Positions 12,401 to 24,967 of a DNA stretch of 64,000 bases are shown piece after piece (within the stretch, counting starts at the first letter, position 1; each line of letters begins with the position of its first letter). This stretch comes from Spirodela intermedia. Lineage: Eukaryota; Streptophyta; Magnoliopsida; Alismatales; Araceae. The notes under the pieces are model-generated. The model was not told where the DNA came from. It did not search any database and was given only the letters and a program-made list of their open reading frames with translations. The position numbers and the translations under genes are program-made. Location: positions 4,320,892-4,384,891 of the forward strand of contig LR746265.1 in assembly GCA_902729315.2 (NCBI GenBank), given 5' to 3'.

Positions 12401-14543
12401 TCCTACTCCTTCTCTCTCCTTAATCTCCTCATTCTCCTCCTCTCTCTCTAATCATTCAACGGCTCACTCATGAGAAGGGGCAGCAAGGCGACCGGAGAAA
12501 ATATCGGCAGGTCATCGAGGGGGCGATGGTCGGATATCTCGGAGGGTCGCATAGCGCATCATCTGGAAAAGGCACCTCCAAGTGACCACCGGCGGCGATT
12601 GATCATGTATGGGCGGCGGAGTGGACTTCGTACAAAGTATGTCACGGAGCTGACTTGATACGGGCAAGGCACTCAAGTGGGGCTTGGAAGAGAAGAGAGT
12701 GGCTTCTCTGGACGCCAATGGAGCCAAGTATTATGTCAAAGGGCAATGGACACCAGGTCGATCAAACAGACGATAGAGCCCGCTGGTGGGGGGACCCGGC
12801 GAGGAGATGTGGTTGCTACCGGAATTCAGCTCCGGCTACGCGAGAAGAAGGCCACATGCGAGGAATAACGGTGAGTGTTCGCCAGCATGAGTGCGTTTCG
12901 CCGTCGAGAACGACGGCAGAATTAGTCTGCGGCGACCTTGTTAGCGCCCTTGGTATGAGTTCTCAAAATTTAACCGGACAGGTGGGCTCCCCTACAAAAG
13001 CTGCACGTTTCGTGTTGAAATGTCCCTTATTTTGTCGTAGAACTCATAGACGCCGCCGTGATTTCGAGGTTTTATCGTGAAGAAAGAAATCAGGTGAGAA
13101 GATCTCGCCTCATTTGTAGAAAAAGGGTGGGAGGAGCCGACACAGTGCAGCTTTTTCCGAGGACGAAGACATTGCAAGCCGATATTTTACAATAAGAAGG
13201 CTTTGAGAACTGGGAGGGGCTCATGGAAGAATCTTCTACCAACCAAACCGTGGAATAATACGGTAGGTAGCTATTGAAAGGGACCCTGTTCCCCGGGGGG
13301 AGAGGGACAGCGGCCCACGGCGTTCTAGACTTTCAGCTCTCACCAATTCCCCTCCTTGGCTGTGGCGGACGGCGGAGAACGAACTGGACCCAATCAGATC
13401 ATGCTTGAACCCAAGATCCCTTCTAACAGCCACGCTCGTAGTCCTCGCTACGTTCAACTCCGCGGATGATCAGAAGGCGGTCCCCTGTATTTCCGATCGA
13501 GGAGAGATTTATTTACGGACGCTGGTAATAAAAGAAAATGGAGTTCCAGCTTCTTCCGGATCGTTTCGGCGATGGATGGTCGGGTGGAAAGCTCCTGTCT
13601 TTTCAGAATCGTATGAAAATGGCCCCAGATCTCTATCTCTTCCAATTTTCAAAGGGTCCTAATTGCCGACTTGCAGAAGAACACGGGCTCACGCGTGATT
13701 GGGCCCCTGCTTTCATATGAGATCATCCCTCCATTATTCATAGTCCGCCGATCAAGAGAAGACTTTGGTTATCCGTGGAAGTCATCAATAACCCGGCGGC
13801 GGACAACGCCTCGGTGTCTTCTCAGTGTCTTCTCGATGCCGCCGGCGGGAGACGTGTTGCCGGGAAAGGGGATGAACGGCAGGTTAGAAAAATTAAGCTT
13901 TGGCGAGCCGACTCCCCCCTCCCCCGGGTCGCCGGTCAACTTGATATAATTTAATTCCTGAACACTCCATATCATGCCGGACATGGATTGCCCCTGACAC
14001 ATGCCTCATAATGCGGCATTAATTCGTCCGTGATGTAATCGCCGGCGACCTTCCGCACCGGAATCACTTTGCGTGAAGTCTTCTGAAACATACAGCGCCG
14101 CCCCTCTTCTTCTCTCTTCTCTACAATAGAGACTCGTAGGTAGTATAAAACCCTCCGGTCTGCTTTCTCTCTCCTCTGTGCCTTTCTTTATTAAGGAGAC
14201 GGTTTACCTACCTGCCCAACGCCGGTCGCCCCCCCCCCTCCCCCCGCGCAGCTTATCCACAAGATGGTGCACGTGACGAGAAATTGCCCTTCTTCCGAGA
14301 AAGACAGGCCACATTTTTCCCGCGGGCGGCGGCGTGGGGGCGGTGGCGGGTAGTTCTCCCAGGGCAGACCTGCAAAACGAGCGAGCGAAACCCGGGCTCA
14401 TCATTGGCGATTAGACCGCGCTTGCTTCTTCGTCTCCTTAGGCAAAAGGCGAGAATAACACTGGACTGATGGAGGAAACTTAAATCTCGCCTTCTTGCTC
14501 GTAATTACAAGTGTACATGGAGAGGGAGAGGACGAGGGAGAGG

Positions 14544-14544
<1 letters not shown>

Positions 14545-14590
<46 letters not shown>
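14545..14590. repeat. (GA)n microsatellite
   Basis: A GA run of about 45 bp preceded by an imperfect GGGAGA purine tract from about 14520. It lies about 140 bp beyond the stop codon of the minus-strand MYB gene, so it may fall in or near its 3' UTR. Confidence 0.93.
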
Positions 14591-14593
<3 letters not shown>

Positions 14594-14729
14594 CAGGGAG
14601 GGAGATCACAAAAAAATTAGAGAGATAAACGATAATGGTCCTGGGCAGATCTCCCTCCGCCGTTAAAGTAAGCGACATTAACAATCAATCGCGTGAGCAG
14701 AACCAGGAATACCCTTCCCGCTCCCGAAT

Positions 14730-15662
14730 TCATAGCTTCATCTCGAGGCTTCTGTAATCCAAGAATCCCATGCTGAGACCGAGAAAGCTATTGCACATGC
14801 ATCCCTTGCTCTTCTGCAATCCCAGTCTGCAGTTGAAGCAGGCCCCAATCTCCCCCTTGACGGCCTCCAGAGAGTTCTCGCGCGTATCCCGCTGCTGCAC
14901 CTCTTCGTCGTAAGGCAGGCTAATAGAGAGGTCGAGGTTCAGATCGGGGCAGCGCTGTTCTTGCTGCTGCAGGTGCGTCTGAGACGACGGTAGCGAGAGC
15001 TCCTCGCTGCTACTTTTCTCCTCTTCTCGTCGGAGCCTGTGCGCGACACCCTTCTCTTCTTCCTTGGTGACGGAGAGGGTGACGTCGGAGATGGGCTCGT
15101 GAAGGGCGCGGTGGGTCGATGGGTCGATTCCTCTGTTCAACAGCTTCCTTCTGATGTGCGTGTTCCAGTAGTTCTTTATCTCGTTGTCGGTCCTCCCCGG
15201 TAGCCTCCCGGCGATCATAGACCATCTGAAGCGAGAAAATCATCATTACTCATCCTTCTGTGGCATTGCTTCTTCTTGAATTGGAGCCCCCGAGAAGAAC
15301 GGAAATCAAAATCTGGAAAAAAGCTGAAAGGAAGACGCCGATTCGATCCAATCCGATTGTGGGGTCGCGGGGGAAGGGAGGGGGTCCCTGAGCACTCACT
15401 TGTTACCGAGGAGGCTGTGCAGCTTGATGATCAACTCGTCCTCCTCTTCGGTGAAGTTGCCGCGCTTCAGATCAGGACGGAGGTAGTTGATCCAGCGGAG
15501 CCGGCAGCTCTTGCCGCACCGGAGCAAGCCGGCGGCCTTGGGCAGCGACCGCCAGTTCCCCTCGCCGTGAGCTCTGATGTGGGCGATCAGCCGGTCGTCT
15601 TCTTCCTTGGTCCAAGCGCCCTTGTTGGTGTGGGCTTTTTCGCAGCACGGAGACCTCCCCAT
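14730..15662 (-). CDS. R2R3-MYB transcription repressor, subgroup 4 (MYB4/7/32 type)
   Basis: Exons 15662-15400 and 15225-14730 encode 252 residues. Family members are nuclear repressors of phenylpropanoid, lignin and flavonoid genes. The protein starts [17 protein letters not shown], the usual subgroup-4 opening. R2 spans about 14-61 and R3 about 67-112, with the spaced Trp residues and [15 protein letters not shown] bHLH-contact motif lies at 76-95, with Met91 where Leu is usual. The C-terminus has three subgroup-4 marks: an EAR repression motif [10 protein letters not shown] at 183-192, a zinc-finger-like C-x2-C-x9-C-x-C at 217-232, and [17 protein letters not shown] at the end. The only intron interrupts the GNK|W junction in R3 (GTGAGT donor, CAG acceptor); the other common MYB intron, in R2, is absent. 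Subgroup is confident; the exact Arabidopsis counterpart (MYB3, 4, 7, 32) is not resolved. Confidence 0.96.
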
Positions 15663-15754
15663 GGCCCTGGGCACCGCCGTTTCTCTCTCTTTCTCTGCTT
15701 CCTCGGCGGCGGTCTCGAGAGGCGGTAAAGGCGACGGCCAACCCTTCGTTGACG

Positions 15755-15761
15755 ATTTATA
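15755..15761 (-). promoter_or_regulatory. Putative TATA box of the MYB gene
   Basis: TATAAAT reads on the minus strand about 95 bp before the MYB start codon. This would place initiation near 15725 and give a leader of about 65 nt. It is a positional inference with no transcript evidence. Confidence 0.55.
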
Positions 15762-18580
15762 GGCGTTTGACTCGAAAGAACCAAAAGGGCGTGGGCGGGC
15801 ATCTGGGCCTTCTAGATGCGGGTTGGTAAGAAAATAAGACACCGTGGGAGAGAAGGGAGGGAGTGGCCGGTACGCACATTCCCGCCGTGACGTCATCCCA
15901 TCGGCGCTCCGGCCCACATCGACGAGCCACGTAACCCGTAGGAAAGCTGGTATCTCAACCGTCGGTAGGCAGATGAGCAGCTGCCCCTCTGGCACCATAC
16001 CTCTTGTCGTCTATCTGGACACCCTGTAACATAGGAAACGGCAGGAGCGGTCCGCAGGGTGGTGCCATCGAGACGACGGGGAGTCTCAGTCAGGCCTCGC
16101 GCAATCAATTCCACCCGGTCCGCCGGCGCGGGCAGAAAGAGCCCCCTGCCGCCGGCACCTACCCAACCACACGCTTACCTCCAGTGGTAGGTTGGTGGTG
16201 GGGGCGGGGAGGATGAGGGGGTTGTCACCTAATCACAGGCTTTAAAACTACAGGGGCCTTGCGGCGTCTAGTTTAGGGTTCCTTCTAGAAGGAGGAAGAG
16301 GAGGAAGCGGGGAGGGGGTGTGGTTGTGGGCTACTTCACCTTCCCTTTCCTCCCCCCTCCACAGCCGTCCGGCGGTGCAGGTTCCTGTCCTCAACTGCAA
16401 GTGGGGGCGCAGGAGGGAGGGAGCTGGTTTCTTGTCATCCCATCCAACTAGGAGACACGGGGTTGCCCACCACACATGCCCCCAGGGACTCATCCACCCC
16501 ACCTCTCTCTCTCTCTCTCTCTCGTGGTGTCCGTTGATCACCTGTCCCATCGGAAGAGTTAGCCACTCTCTGCGCCCTCTGGCGTCGGAGTCAAACGAGA
16601 GGGACCCCAGAAGGGGAGCTTTTCCTTTTCGGTTTTTATACCGTTTTCCTCCCGTCGCCGATTGGATGAGGGAGGAAGTCCTCAACTGACGACTAATTTC
16701 TTCCGCGTGACATGCTGTCCAAATAGAACCAGGATTTGGCACCGTGAGATGAGCCCAACCGAGTCACTGATCCCACAGCGTCGTTGATTGGTCGGAGGGC
16801 GGGTTGCCACCGGATCCAGCGGCGACTTCGCCCACTGACGGCAGAAGCCGGCTGCGTCGGCGGTCTCGTTTAATGGGTCGCCGGAACATTCCACCTCCTG
16901 GTTGGTCGTCGGGCGGTGCCGGCGCGTTACGTGGTGCACATGCGTGTCACATCATGTAATTGCACCCCAGTCGGGATGATCAACACGTCGGAACTCTTTA
17001 ATGCAGCGCCAATCGGAAGTTCTTAAGTCAAATGCGCGAAAGCAGCTTTCAAAAATTTCGAAAGAGGCCATTGCCGGTGCCCCAACCCAGATGCCTACGC
17101 AAGATGCACGAATGTTCTCCCGACAGAGGATACCTTCTATCCACTCACGTGGATTTCTTCTTCTATCCGCTCACGGATTCGATTCATCTTTCTCCCCCCT
17201 CCGCCAGGAGCCAGGCTACAAGAAACTCAGCGTCCTAACTTTCGCCATTAGAGGGAGAGCCGTGCCAACTGCGCGTCGTAGAGTTTAGATGTCGTTAATT
17301 ATCAATTTAGACAGCTCCTCATGATGAACTCACCCACAGTGTTCTCAAAGAGGTCAGTTTTAACCCGTAATCTCGCTATTTTCTTTTTGAGATCGAGGCC
17401 TGAAATCCATTTCAGGAAACAAGATCGCGCCGACCTCGTCGATATCCAAATCTGATCGAGACTTTGATAGACTCATCAACAGTTGGGAATCTCGCGAAGC
17501 CCAGACCGAGCCCCGCCCGGCCCTACGAGACGACCTTTCATCAGCTCCCAGTCGATGGATCAACAGCGACTCACGTCCCTCTCACTGGCGTTCGGGCCGG
17601 ACAGCAGTGCAGCGGCGGACGCACAACCACAGATCACGGCCGGCGGGCGGAGACCAAATGAATGTAACTCCCAACTCCCAACTCCAAGCCCCCGGCGTAT
17701 TTTTCAATACAAGTGGAGGGATGCGACCGCTGTTCTACGGCTCGACGAGAGGGAGGGGCCCGGCCCTGCTCGTGGCGTCGGGGGTCTGCCGCACGAGCGC
17801 GGCAGAGTTCCGAGGTCCACGCCCGCGGTGGTCGGACGGATCCGATGATGCCCTTGTCATAAAGTTTCGGATTCGTATCGTGATCTAATCCCGTCGTTTG
17901 TTTGATTTTTTCAACGCTCTAAGATGTGACGATTCGAAATAAATGATTTGATTTCAGATCCTTGCCTGTGTCTAAGAGCCTGGCCAAGAAATAAGTGAAC
18001 TATCTACGGCATCCACGCCTTAAAATCTCAAAAGGTCCTTAAAAGACAAAAAAATATAGAGCTCGCCGCTGGTCCGTCGTCGCCCTCATAAACGATTTGC
18101 ATGCAAGGCGACTGTGTCAAAATCGTCCATATAGAGCCCTGCTCATCTCCCTCTCATCCTCTCTTTCCCCCCCCCTCTAATAACCAGCTCGATGTGAGAG
18201 CCGGCGAAGGACTCGGGACTGATGAAGGCGACGATTCATACCGAACTTGTAAACTTTTTCTCAGTGAAATATGACCGCGCTTCAACCGAGGTCGGCAAGG
18301 TCCTCACTTGGACTGGGCTCAAGAAGAATAAGGCATCGTCCCATCCGTTGATATATATTCGATCGAGCGGGGTTTGGGGCTTAGATGGTCCCCGTTCCAC
18401 TCATTCTGGGACCCGAACAGATGGAATAGATTGTGGGTAGGAAGGCATCCAGGAGCTTCCTGATTCAAGGGCCAAATCTCCACGACGAATCAAGTTATTC
18501 GAGAGCAAGACAATCAGGAGGTCTACGACGATGATACCGAGAGGCAGAAGTGACAACCATCATTGAGTCGGGATGATCAC

Positions 18581-18960
18581 AACCACAGGACGTCCGAAAA
18601 ATCCATCCTCATCGTTGGTCAGCTGCAAGAACTTTTCTTTATCTGTACGATTAATGCATGTGAAGGTTTCTTTAGGAAGTCCATGGTGTGATCTCATCCT
18701 CATTTCATTTGTATAAAATTAAGTTCCAGCTTGTGTGGTCCACATGATCCCATCCAACAAACGCTTTCAACCACAGGACATCCGAAAAATCCATGCTCTC
18801 CGTTGGTCAACTGCAAGAACTTATCTTCTTTATCTGTACAATTAATGCATTTTAAAATTTGTTTAGGAAATCCATGGTATGATCTCATCCTCATTTCATT
18901 TGTATAAGGTTAATTTCCAGCTTGTGAAGTCCACATCGTCCCATCCTAACAAACGCTTTC
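18581..18960. repeat. Diverged tandem duplication, two units of about 188-192 bp
   Basis: The segment starting AACCACAGGACGTCCGAAAA at 18581 recurs from 18769 as AACCACAGGACATCCGAAAA. The two stay parallel through to AACAAACGCTTTC at the end of each unit. Shared landmarks include TCTCATCCTCATTTCATTTG and AATGCAT. Substitutions and a few small indels separate the copies, so the duplication is not recent. Confidence 0.9.
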
Positions 18961-21932
18961 CACATCTCCGTTGAGTGTCTGTCTGTAACGGCGAAACTGA
19001 GATCATCATTCCATTCAAGATAGAGATCGGTCCGCTCGACTAGAACTTTCACTGGGAGTTTGTCAGACGGGGAACACCATAAGTTGCTTTTATTCGAGAA
19101 AAGATCGATTTTATTTTTCAGAATTCATATCACTATGAAACCGGGCATCTATTATCGTGACCATTCGCTTTGAGGCCACAAGAAGAAAACAATGTTTGTG
19201 GTATAATATTATACGGTTCTTTAATCAGAAGAGACAACTTGCGGCTCTATAAATTATGAAAGTTGTAAAACAATCAACGAACGATCGCCATCGAAGCCGA
19301 TCCACCAGGGTGCTGAACGTAAACAACTCGTTAGGTTTTGCATTTTCTGATACGGTGGGTGATAGCGTGTATTGGTGTTGCTAACATGACCTGGGTCCAT
19401 CCCAGGCCCGGTACAGGCCCAACTCATTAGTCTCAGGCCTCGCCAAGATAGTGTAGGCCGCAGGAGATTCCAGATATCATTTCAGCGAGGTGCCAGAGAG
19501 GAGGCAATGACTGTGAGTAGAAGTCTAGAAGGAGGCATTCGCGCCAGCTTTATATTCAACGGCATGAGTTTGCCGCGTACGGATGCGACTCCAATGATGC
19601 ATCGATGTGGTAGTTCAGTGAGGGGAGTGTTGGATGAGATGCAGTGCAAATAGGATTGTTATCGCAATGTTCATGAACGTCGGTCAGGACGCTATACTTC
19701 GGACGGGTTTTGCCCTCTCTAATGCAAGAGATGTTGTGGGGCTCTATCCCCATGATAAAACTATCCCAGCTCATGAAATTGCCCCCCGGTATCTGCAACT
19801 GGGAGATGTTATACGTATCTATCCCTTAGTCGCCGAGATTGTGTCTGATCAGGTAATAGTAGAAGCATAAGTTGAGAACAGCAGGATGGACTGATACGGA
19901 AGGTTTTGAAAAGAATGTGAAGATTATAAAATCAATCAGATTCACTCAAGATTAAAGTGAATGTGAGTGGACTTCGAAATTATCTAGAAACACCCGCAAT
20001 TGAATTAACGAAAAGGATCTTCAGTTTAAGAAAACCGCTCACAGGACACCGAGATTTATCACGTCGGAAAATATTCTTATCACGGTTTAAGATCTGCAGA
20101 ATATCAATTACTGACTATCCTATGGTCTCTTAGGCAACAAAGAGCAAGAGAACATATTAAATGCACAAATTTAAATGGAGAAAGGAAGGAAGTTCACTAT
20201 CGTTGTCGAAAGTTCGCCGTTCCGTCAGAGATGGCGCAGAGTAAACCGCAGGTTCCTTGGCAGAGACAGACATCAGTTGGATTGCTGGAAGTGTTGACTT
20301 GTCTGGCATTGAAGAAGATCGGTGTTGCGAACGCAAGTCGATGGGTATCGACAAAAGATGAATGGGAGTAGAGAAAGGCTCAAGACCGGGAGTAACGGGG
20401 TCATCTCGACCAACCCGAGCCGAGGCGACGGGATCAAAAGGTCAATGATGAATCACTCATCATAAGCTTTCTTGAAACAAAAAAAATTATGTCCTTTTTT
20501 CTTTGAGCTTCGTGCATATTTTTATAGTTTAAAGCAGTAACCATAAATGCAACTCATAGTAAAAAAAAAAACTCTTTCGGAGCGTTTATAGTTCCGTTGC
20601 GGACGTTGAGCGCTCGGGAGCTGTTCTTCAGTTATTGTAGTTGACTTTTTGCCGTCATCCTCGTTGAGCTGTTCTGTCGGAGATTAGTTCTACTGAAGCT
20701 GTTCCTTTTGACCAGTTCCTCCATTTCCTTTCAGCTGATGACCCGGCTGAGAATGACTCAATACTGCATCACGGACACTCAAAGAGCACAGTGAATAGGA
20801 GAGGGAGATAGAGCATGGATAGCCGCGAGAGAGAGAGAGAGAGGCATCCAGAGGATAGTTCTTCTCAAGATAACCTTCGTACGTTTCCCATCGGGCCCAC
20901 GTCGAGATCGGCGTAGGTGCTTCCCGCCTGTGCGAGCGACGACGTGTCGAGCGATCGATCACGCCGCACGGACCCATCAATGTATTAGATAAAATAAAAC
21001 AGGTTAAAAAAAAATTTGACCGACAGGAATGACCTGCCAGCGTTCACATATACGGATAGGCCCACACCTCACGGAGGGGAAGGAGGGACCGGGGGAGATG
21101 AAGGGAGAAGAAACTGGAGATCTACGGCCGTGAGGGGGACGCGAGAAGGTGCCCTCGTCCATGACCGCAGGAGGAACTGGTCAGCGAAGTTGTAGTACGT
21201 GCTCAGGAGACGGGAGGACGGACCAGCGAAGGTCGGAGAATTGAGGTGTGGAAGGGGGGGGGGGAGGGAGAGGGACTGATCGATACCTCTTTTCCGTCGA
21301 TAAAAGCCGAAATTTGGGCGTGGGTTTTCTCCACAAAGTCCAAGCGCAGTCTCTGATCATTCCACCCTTCCGTTGGAAGGCAGAGTTTACATGAACATCT
21401 ATGCATGTACATGGTTGGCATGATGCTTATTGCATAATAATGTAATAGCAAGGAAGACAACCTTGGCTATCTCTTTGATCGCAGAACAACATCAAACAAG
21501 GCATCGTAGTCGATATATGCATTCAAATTACCCTTTGAATTCTTTACCCCACAAATTGCCTCTCAGCTTTTCTATCTTTGATGATGATATAACGATTAAC
21601 GACATCCACAAACAAGACTTTTTGTCTTCGCTCATATCTAGACCCGATAAGTAGGAATTTTAATTGCGGAAAAGCGGCGAGTGCAACACGCAGAGAGGCC
21701 TTGATCTCAAGACCTACGATCAGACGGTTGTCGTTGAGGATCTTTAACAGTCGATATTTCTAGCATTACCGCAGCCACTATCAGGCATGCCCCACTCGGC
21801 TTCGTGGAGGTCACTTGAGCATGTTCGATGGAGACGCAATCAACTAGTTATTTATTGGCTAATGGACATGGTGAGTTTCGTCAAGAGCGGCCGATCCAGG
21901 TATCGAACCTGGAGTGGGAGGTCGTCACCCTC

Positions 21933-21937
<5 letters not shown>

Positions 21938-22019
<82 letters not shown>
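21938..22019. repeat. (CT)n then (CTAT)n compound microsatellite
   Basis: A CT run of about 46 bp passes directly into about eight CTAT units. Confidence 0.95.
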
Positions 22020-23596
22020 GGTTTATAGTTTGATGCTCGTACCCTAGCTGGTTCAGCTTCAGTTTAAACTTTTCCATGGGGGAGGTCGTCTTCCATTCAT
22101 TCGAAAGGCTATGAGCACCAGGGGGAAACCGTATTCGTGATTTTAGATTTGCAGCTCCTCATGCGTTCGAGCATACCGCAGTGATACGGGAATCACGGCG
22201 GATCAGGATCTGTACCTGAAGAGGAGCAATCCCCTCCCTCCTTTCGGTAGCAGCAGGAACCGTAGCAGCAACAGCAATTGCTTGCTCCGATCGACTAGCG
22301 ACCATCTTCTCAACAGGCAAGGGGACGGCGCAGACACTGGGTTTGTGGGTACCCATCCTCCACTGTATTCGTCCTATCCACCGCCTTCTCCCATCTACTC
22401 TTCCAGAACTCCCGCTAACCGTTTCCAACGGCCACATCCACCTCTTCTCCCGCTTCCCCTTTTGCCCGTTTCTCTTTTCTCTCCCAGCTCTCCAAGCTTA
22501 GTCAGCAGGTTAAACGCCCCCCCCCGTGTGCGCTCAGCAATCAAGGACCATAGAAACCCTCTGCTAGACTGACGATCTCCCCCGCTATCTTTGCCACTTC
22601 TCTCTCGAAGGATGAAGCTGCGAAGCAGGGTGACTTCAGGGGAGACGTTTATGCCCCATCACCGCCGTCGACCAGCCTCCCAATGCCCAAGTTCTCTCTC
22701 AGGACGAGGATGCTTCCCCCTCCTCCGTCATCCTCATGCAACGCATTAGCGGCCGGCAAAGTTGATGCTGAAGTATTAGAGTTAACTTTGAATTAATTGA
22801 AAATAAGAAGAGTAAGACCATCTTTATGATAACGTATTTCCTTTTATAATAATTGTTATAACACTCTTTTTTGCACAATCTATCTATCACATGCCAGTCG
22901 ACTTTTGAGTTTTGTTATGTGAAACATTGTAAATATGACGCATATAGCCCATACGAATAATCTGTTCTGAAATCACTTTACAGTTGTTGAAGCATTCAAT
23001 TTAAAACACATTGATGACAACTACGATTTCCTTAGTATGGTTACAGAGTTATTTTTATAGTAGCTAATGCCATATTATTCTTGACATAGAACCAATGATG
23101 ACGTCTTTAGCCTTTGCTTCAAAACCAGTTCATAGGGCGTAGTCTTCTCCGTAAGTAACCAGGGCAGGATAAACTGTTCTAGTGTTGGGGGATGGTCCTT
23201 CGATTTCTCGCCGGTTTACAAATAGTCGTCGCTGGTTTTCAAGGGCACCCTTTCGAAATATTTAACTCCTAGGGAGGAAGATTTCACGCAAAAGGCGGCA
23301 AAAGAGGAATTAATGATTCTTCTGTCTCCATTCTTCTCATCTTGTGAGCAGTATTATTTCCTTATTTGTTCGGGGAAGACGTCGACGCCGGAGCATGGTG
23401 TCCCACCGCCTGGGGACGGCGGTGGCCTCCCCAGGCGATGGAGCAGCTGCGTAAAGCCCGACGTGGACGTGCTGCAGTGGCTTCGGGAATAAAGAGTATG
23501 TTGGTGAGGAAGAGGACAGCCATGGTGGGGATTTGGGCGGTTCGGACGGTACCCATTCTCTCTGTTGGTCTGTCTGTCTGCCTGTCTGTCTCTCTC

Positions 23597-23597
23597 G

Positions 23598-23642
<45 letters not shown>
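23597..23642. repeat. (TA)n microsatellite
   Basis: A TA run of about 45 bp preceded by short TGTC and TC repeats from about 23565. Confidence 0.95.
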
Positions 23643-23644
<2 letters not shown>

Positions 23645-24533
23645 TACATGCTCAAGTTTGCGTGTGACTGAAGAATATAGAGGTTCTCTTTCTCTCTGTC
23701 CCTCTCTTGGCCAATTGGATTCTCATTCAGAGGAATTCTCTTTGTGATATTCCCAAGTTTGACAATGAATGGGTCAACTGTTTCATCATCAGCCTTGTTT
23801 TCTTGTTCTTGCTTTTCTTGGTTTAGTGAGGTTTGTTATGTATACATGAGGGATTCTCTCCAATAGGGATCCCGGTCACAAAAGACAGGGAGACCAATAG
23901 ACCATGTAGAGAGTCCATCTTGCGTGAGAGAATCGAGTGCTTTTTATCGCGCGCGCGTGCATGGGAATTCCAGTAGACCATAGCTTTAGATGGATGGGGC
24001 AAATAGAGGACAATGAGGTAGCTTCACCACGAGCCGGTGCGATCTTGCTTGTCTGACTCAGTGGCAGCAAAAAGTCTCTCAAGGATCCATAAAACCCAGA
24101 TATAATCACATGAAACACTTCTAGATTCAAAGCAAAAGGAAATGATTTACGAAAAAGTCTCACCTCTTTGATTGTTTCTTAATTACTAAGCCAGGGACGA
24201 TCGCTGCCGTGGTGAGTCAACGTCGAACAGCACGAAGCTGACGGCCGGTGATGGGCAGGTGAAGAAGCCCTAGGGTGGTGACATAAATCGATATGAAATC
24301 GGAGGAAAACAGCGACCGTTAGTTCCAGCGATGACAACGGCTAAAAAGTGCTCACTTGAACGAGTAAGAGCTTGGTGAACAAGAAGTGCCGGCAATTTCC
24401 GTCGCGAAATCTACCGGGTCAACAATGCTCTCCCACGAAGGTCCCTTTCTCCTTTTGAACCTCAGGAAAACACGGAGGTAAGCAGGAGACGTGGGGGGAG
24501 GGAGGGAGGGAGGGAGGGGGAGGGGGGATTGGG

Positions 24534-24544
24534 AGAGAGAGAGA

Positions 24545-24628
<84 letters not shown>
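24534..24628. repeat. (GA)n microsatellite upstream of beta-galactosidase
   Basis: An almost pure GA run of about 95 bp, preceded by GGGA repeats. It lies about 245 bp before the putative TATA box of the beta-galactosidase gene. Plant BPC/GAGA-binding factors bind such runs, so a promoter role is possible, but only proximity supports it here. Confidence 0.93.
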
Positions 24629-24632
<4 letters not shown>

Positions 24633-24873
24633 CCATCTCTGCCTCTGGCTCAACACGAGGAGGAGGTAATTCTATTATAAGACACTGGGCAAAGGTTTCG
24701 CCAGCCACTCAAACCTCCTCCATTCCAACCGCAGCCAAACAGAGCTGGCGTCTCCTTCTCCCCACGTCTTCCCGATACATCTTCTCCTCACCTTTCAGAC
24801 CACCACGCCTTTGACTCCAACAAAGACGGCGCCCCCGTCGCGGCGAGGAGCCCGCCGGCCCACCCACCCGGCG

Positions 24874-24880
24874 TTATAAA
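24874..24880 (+). promoter_or_regulatory. Putative TATA box of the beta-galactosidase gene
   Basis: TTATAAA lies 88 bp before the first ATG (24968), in a GC-rich context. Initiation would fall near 24905 and the leader would be about 60 nt. Confidence 0.6.
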
Positions 24881-24967
24881 CTTAGCCCTCCGCCCGCGCT
24901 CGCCAACTCTTCGCTAGCGCAGGAATAAAAGACGAACAAATCCGCCGAAGGACCACAGTTTTGTCCC

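Larger units (their letters stand above)
6482..14729. other. Gene-poor stretch, no supported gene
   Basis: About 8.2 kb without a gene I can support. Short coding-like segments interrupted by stops occur around 7130-7870 and 8450-8960 (see findings). A (CT)n run lies at about 9449-9498 and a (GA)n run at about 14545-14590. The left end should contain the CLV1 3' UTR and the right end the MYB 3' UTR. I recognised no complete transposase, reverse transcriptase or terminal repeat. Confidence 0.5.
15663..24967. other. Long intergenic region with repeats
   Basis: The left end is the upstream region of the minus-strand MYB gene and the right end is the promoter of the beta-galactosidase. Between them I recognise no complete gene. 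The stretch holds a diverged tandem duplication (18581-18960), CT/CTAT, TA and GA microsatellites, and a hairpin resembling a tRNA T-arm (21896-21912). Short open frames, for example near 16250-16740, 22160-22740 and 23880-24160, carry no motif I can name. Confidence 0.5.

Noticed and set aside
24462-24814. Frames encoding long Ser-Leu or Glu-Arg repeats
   Set aside because: They are translations of the GA/CT microsatellite only.
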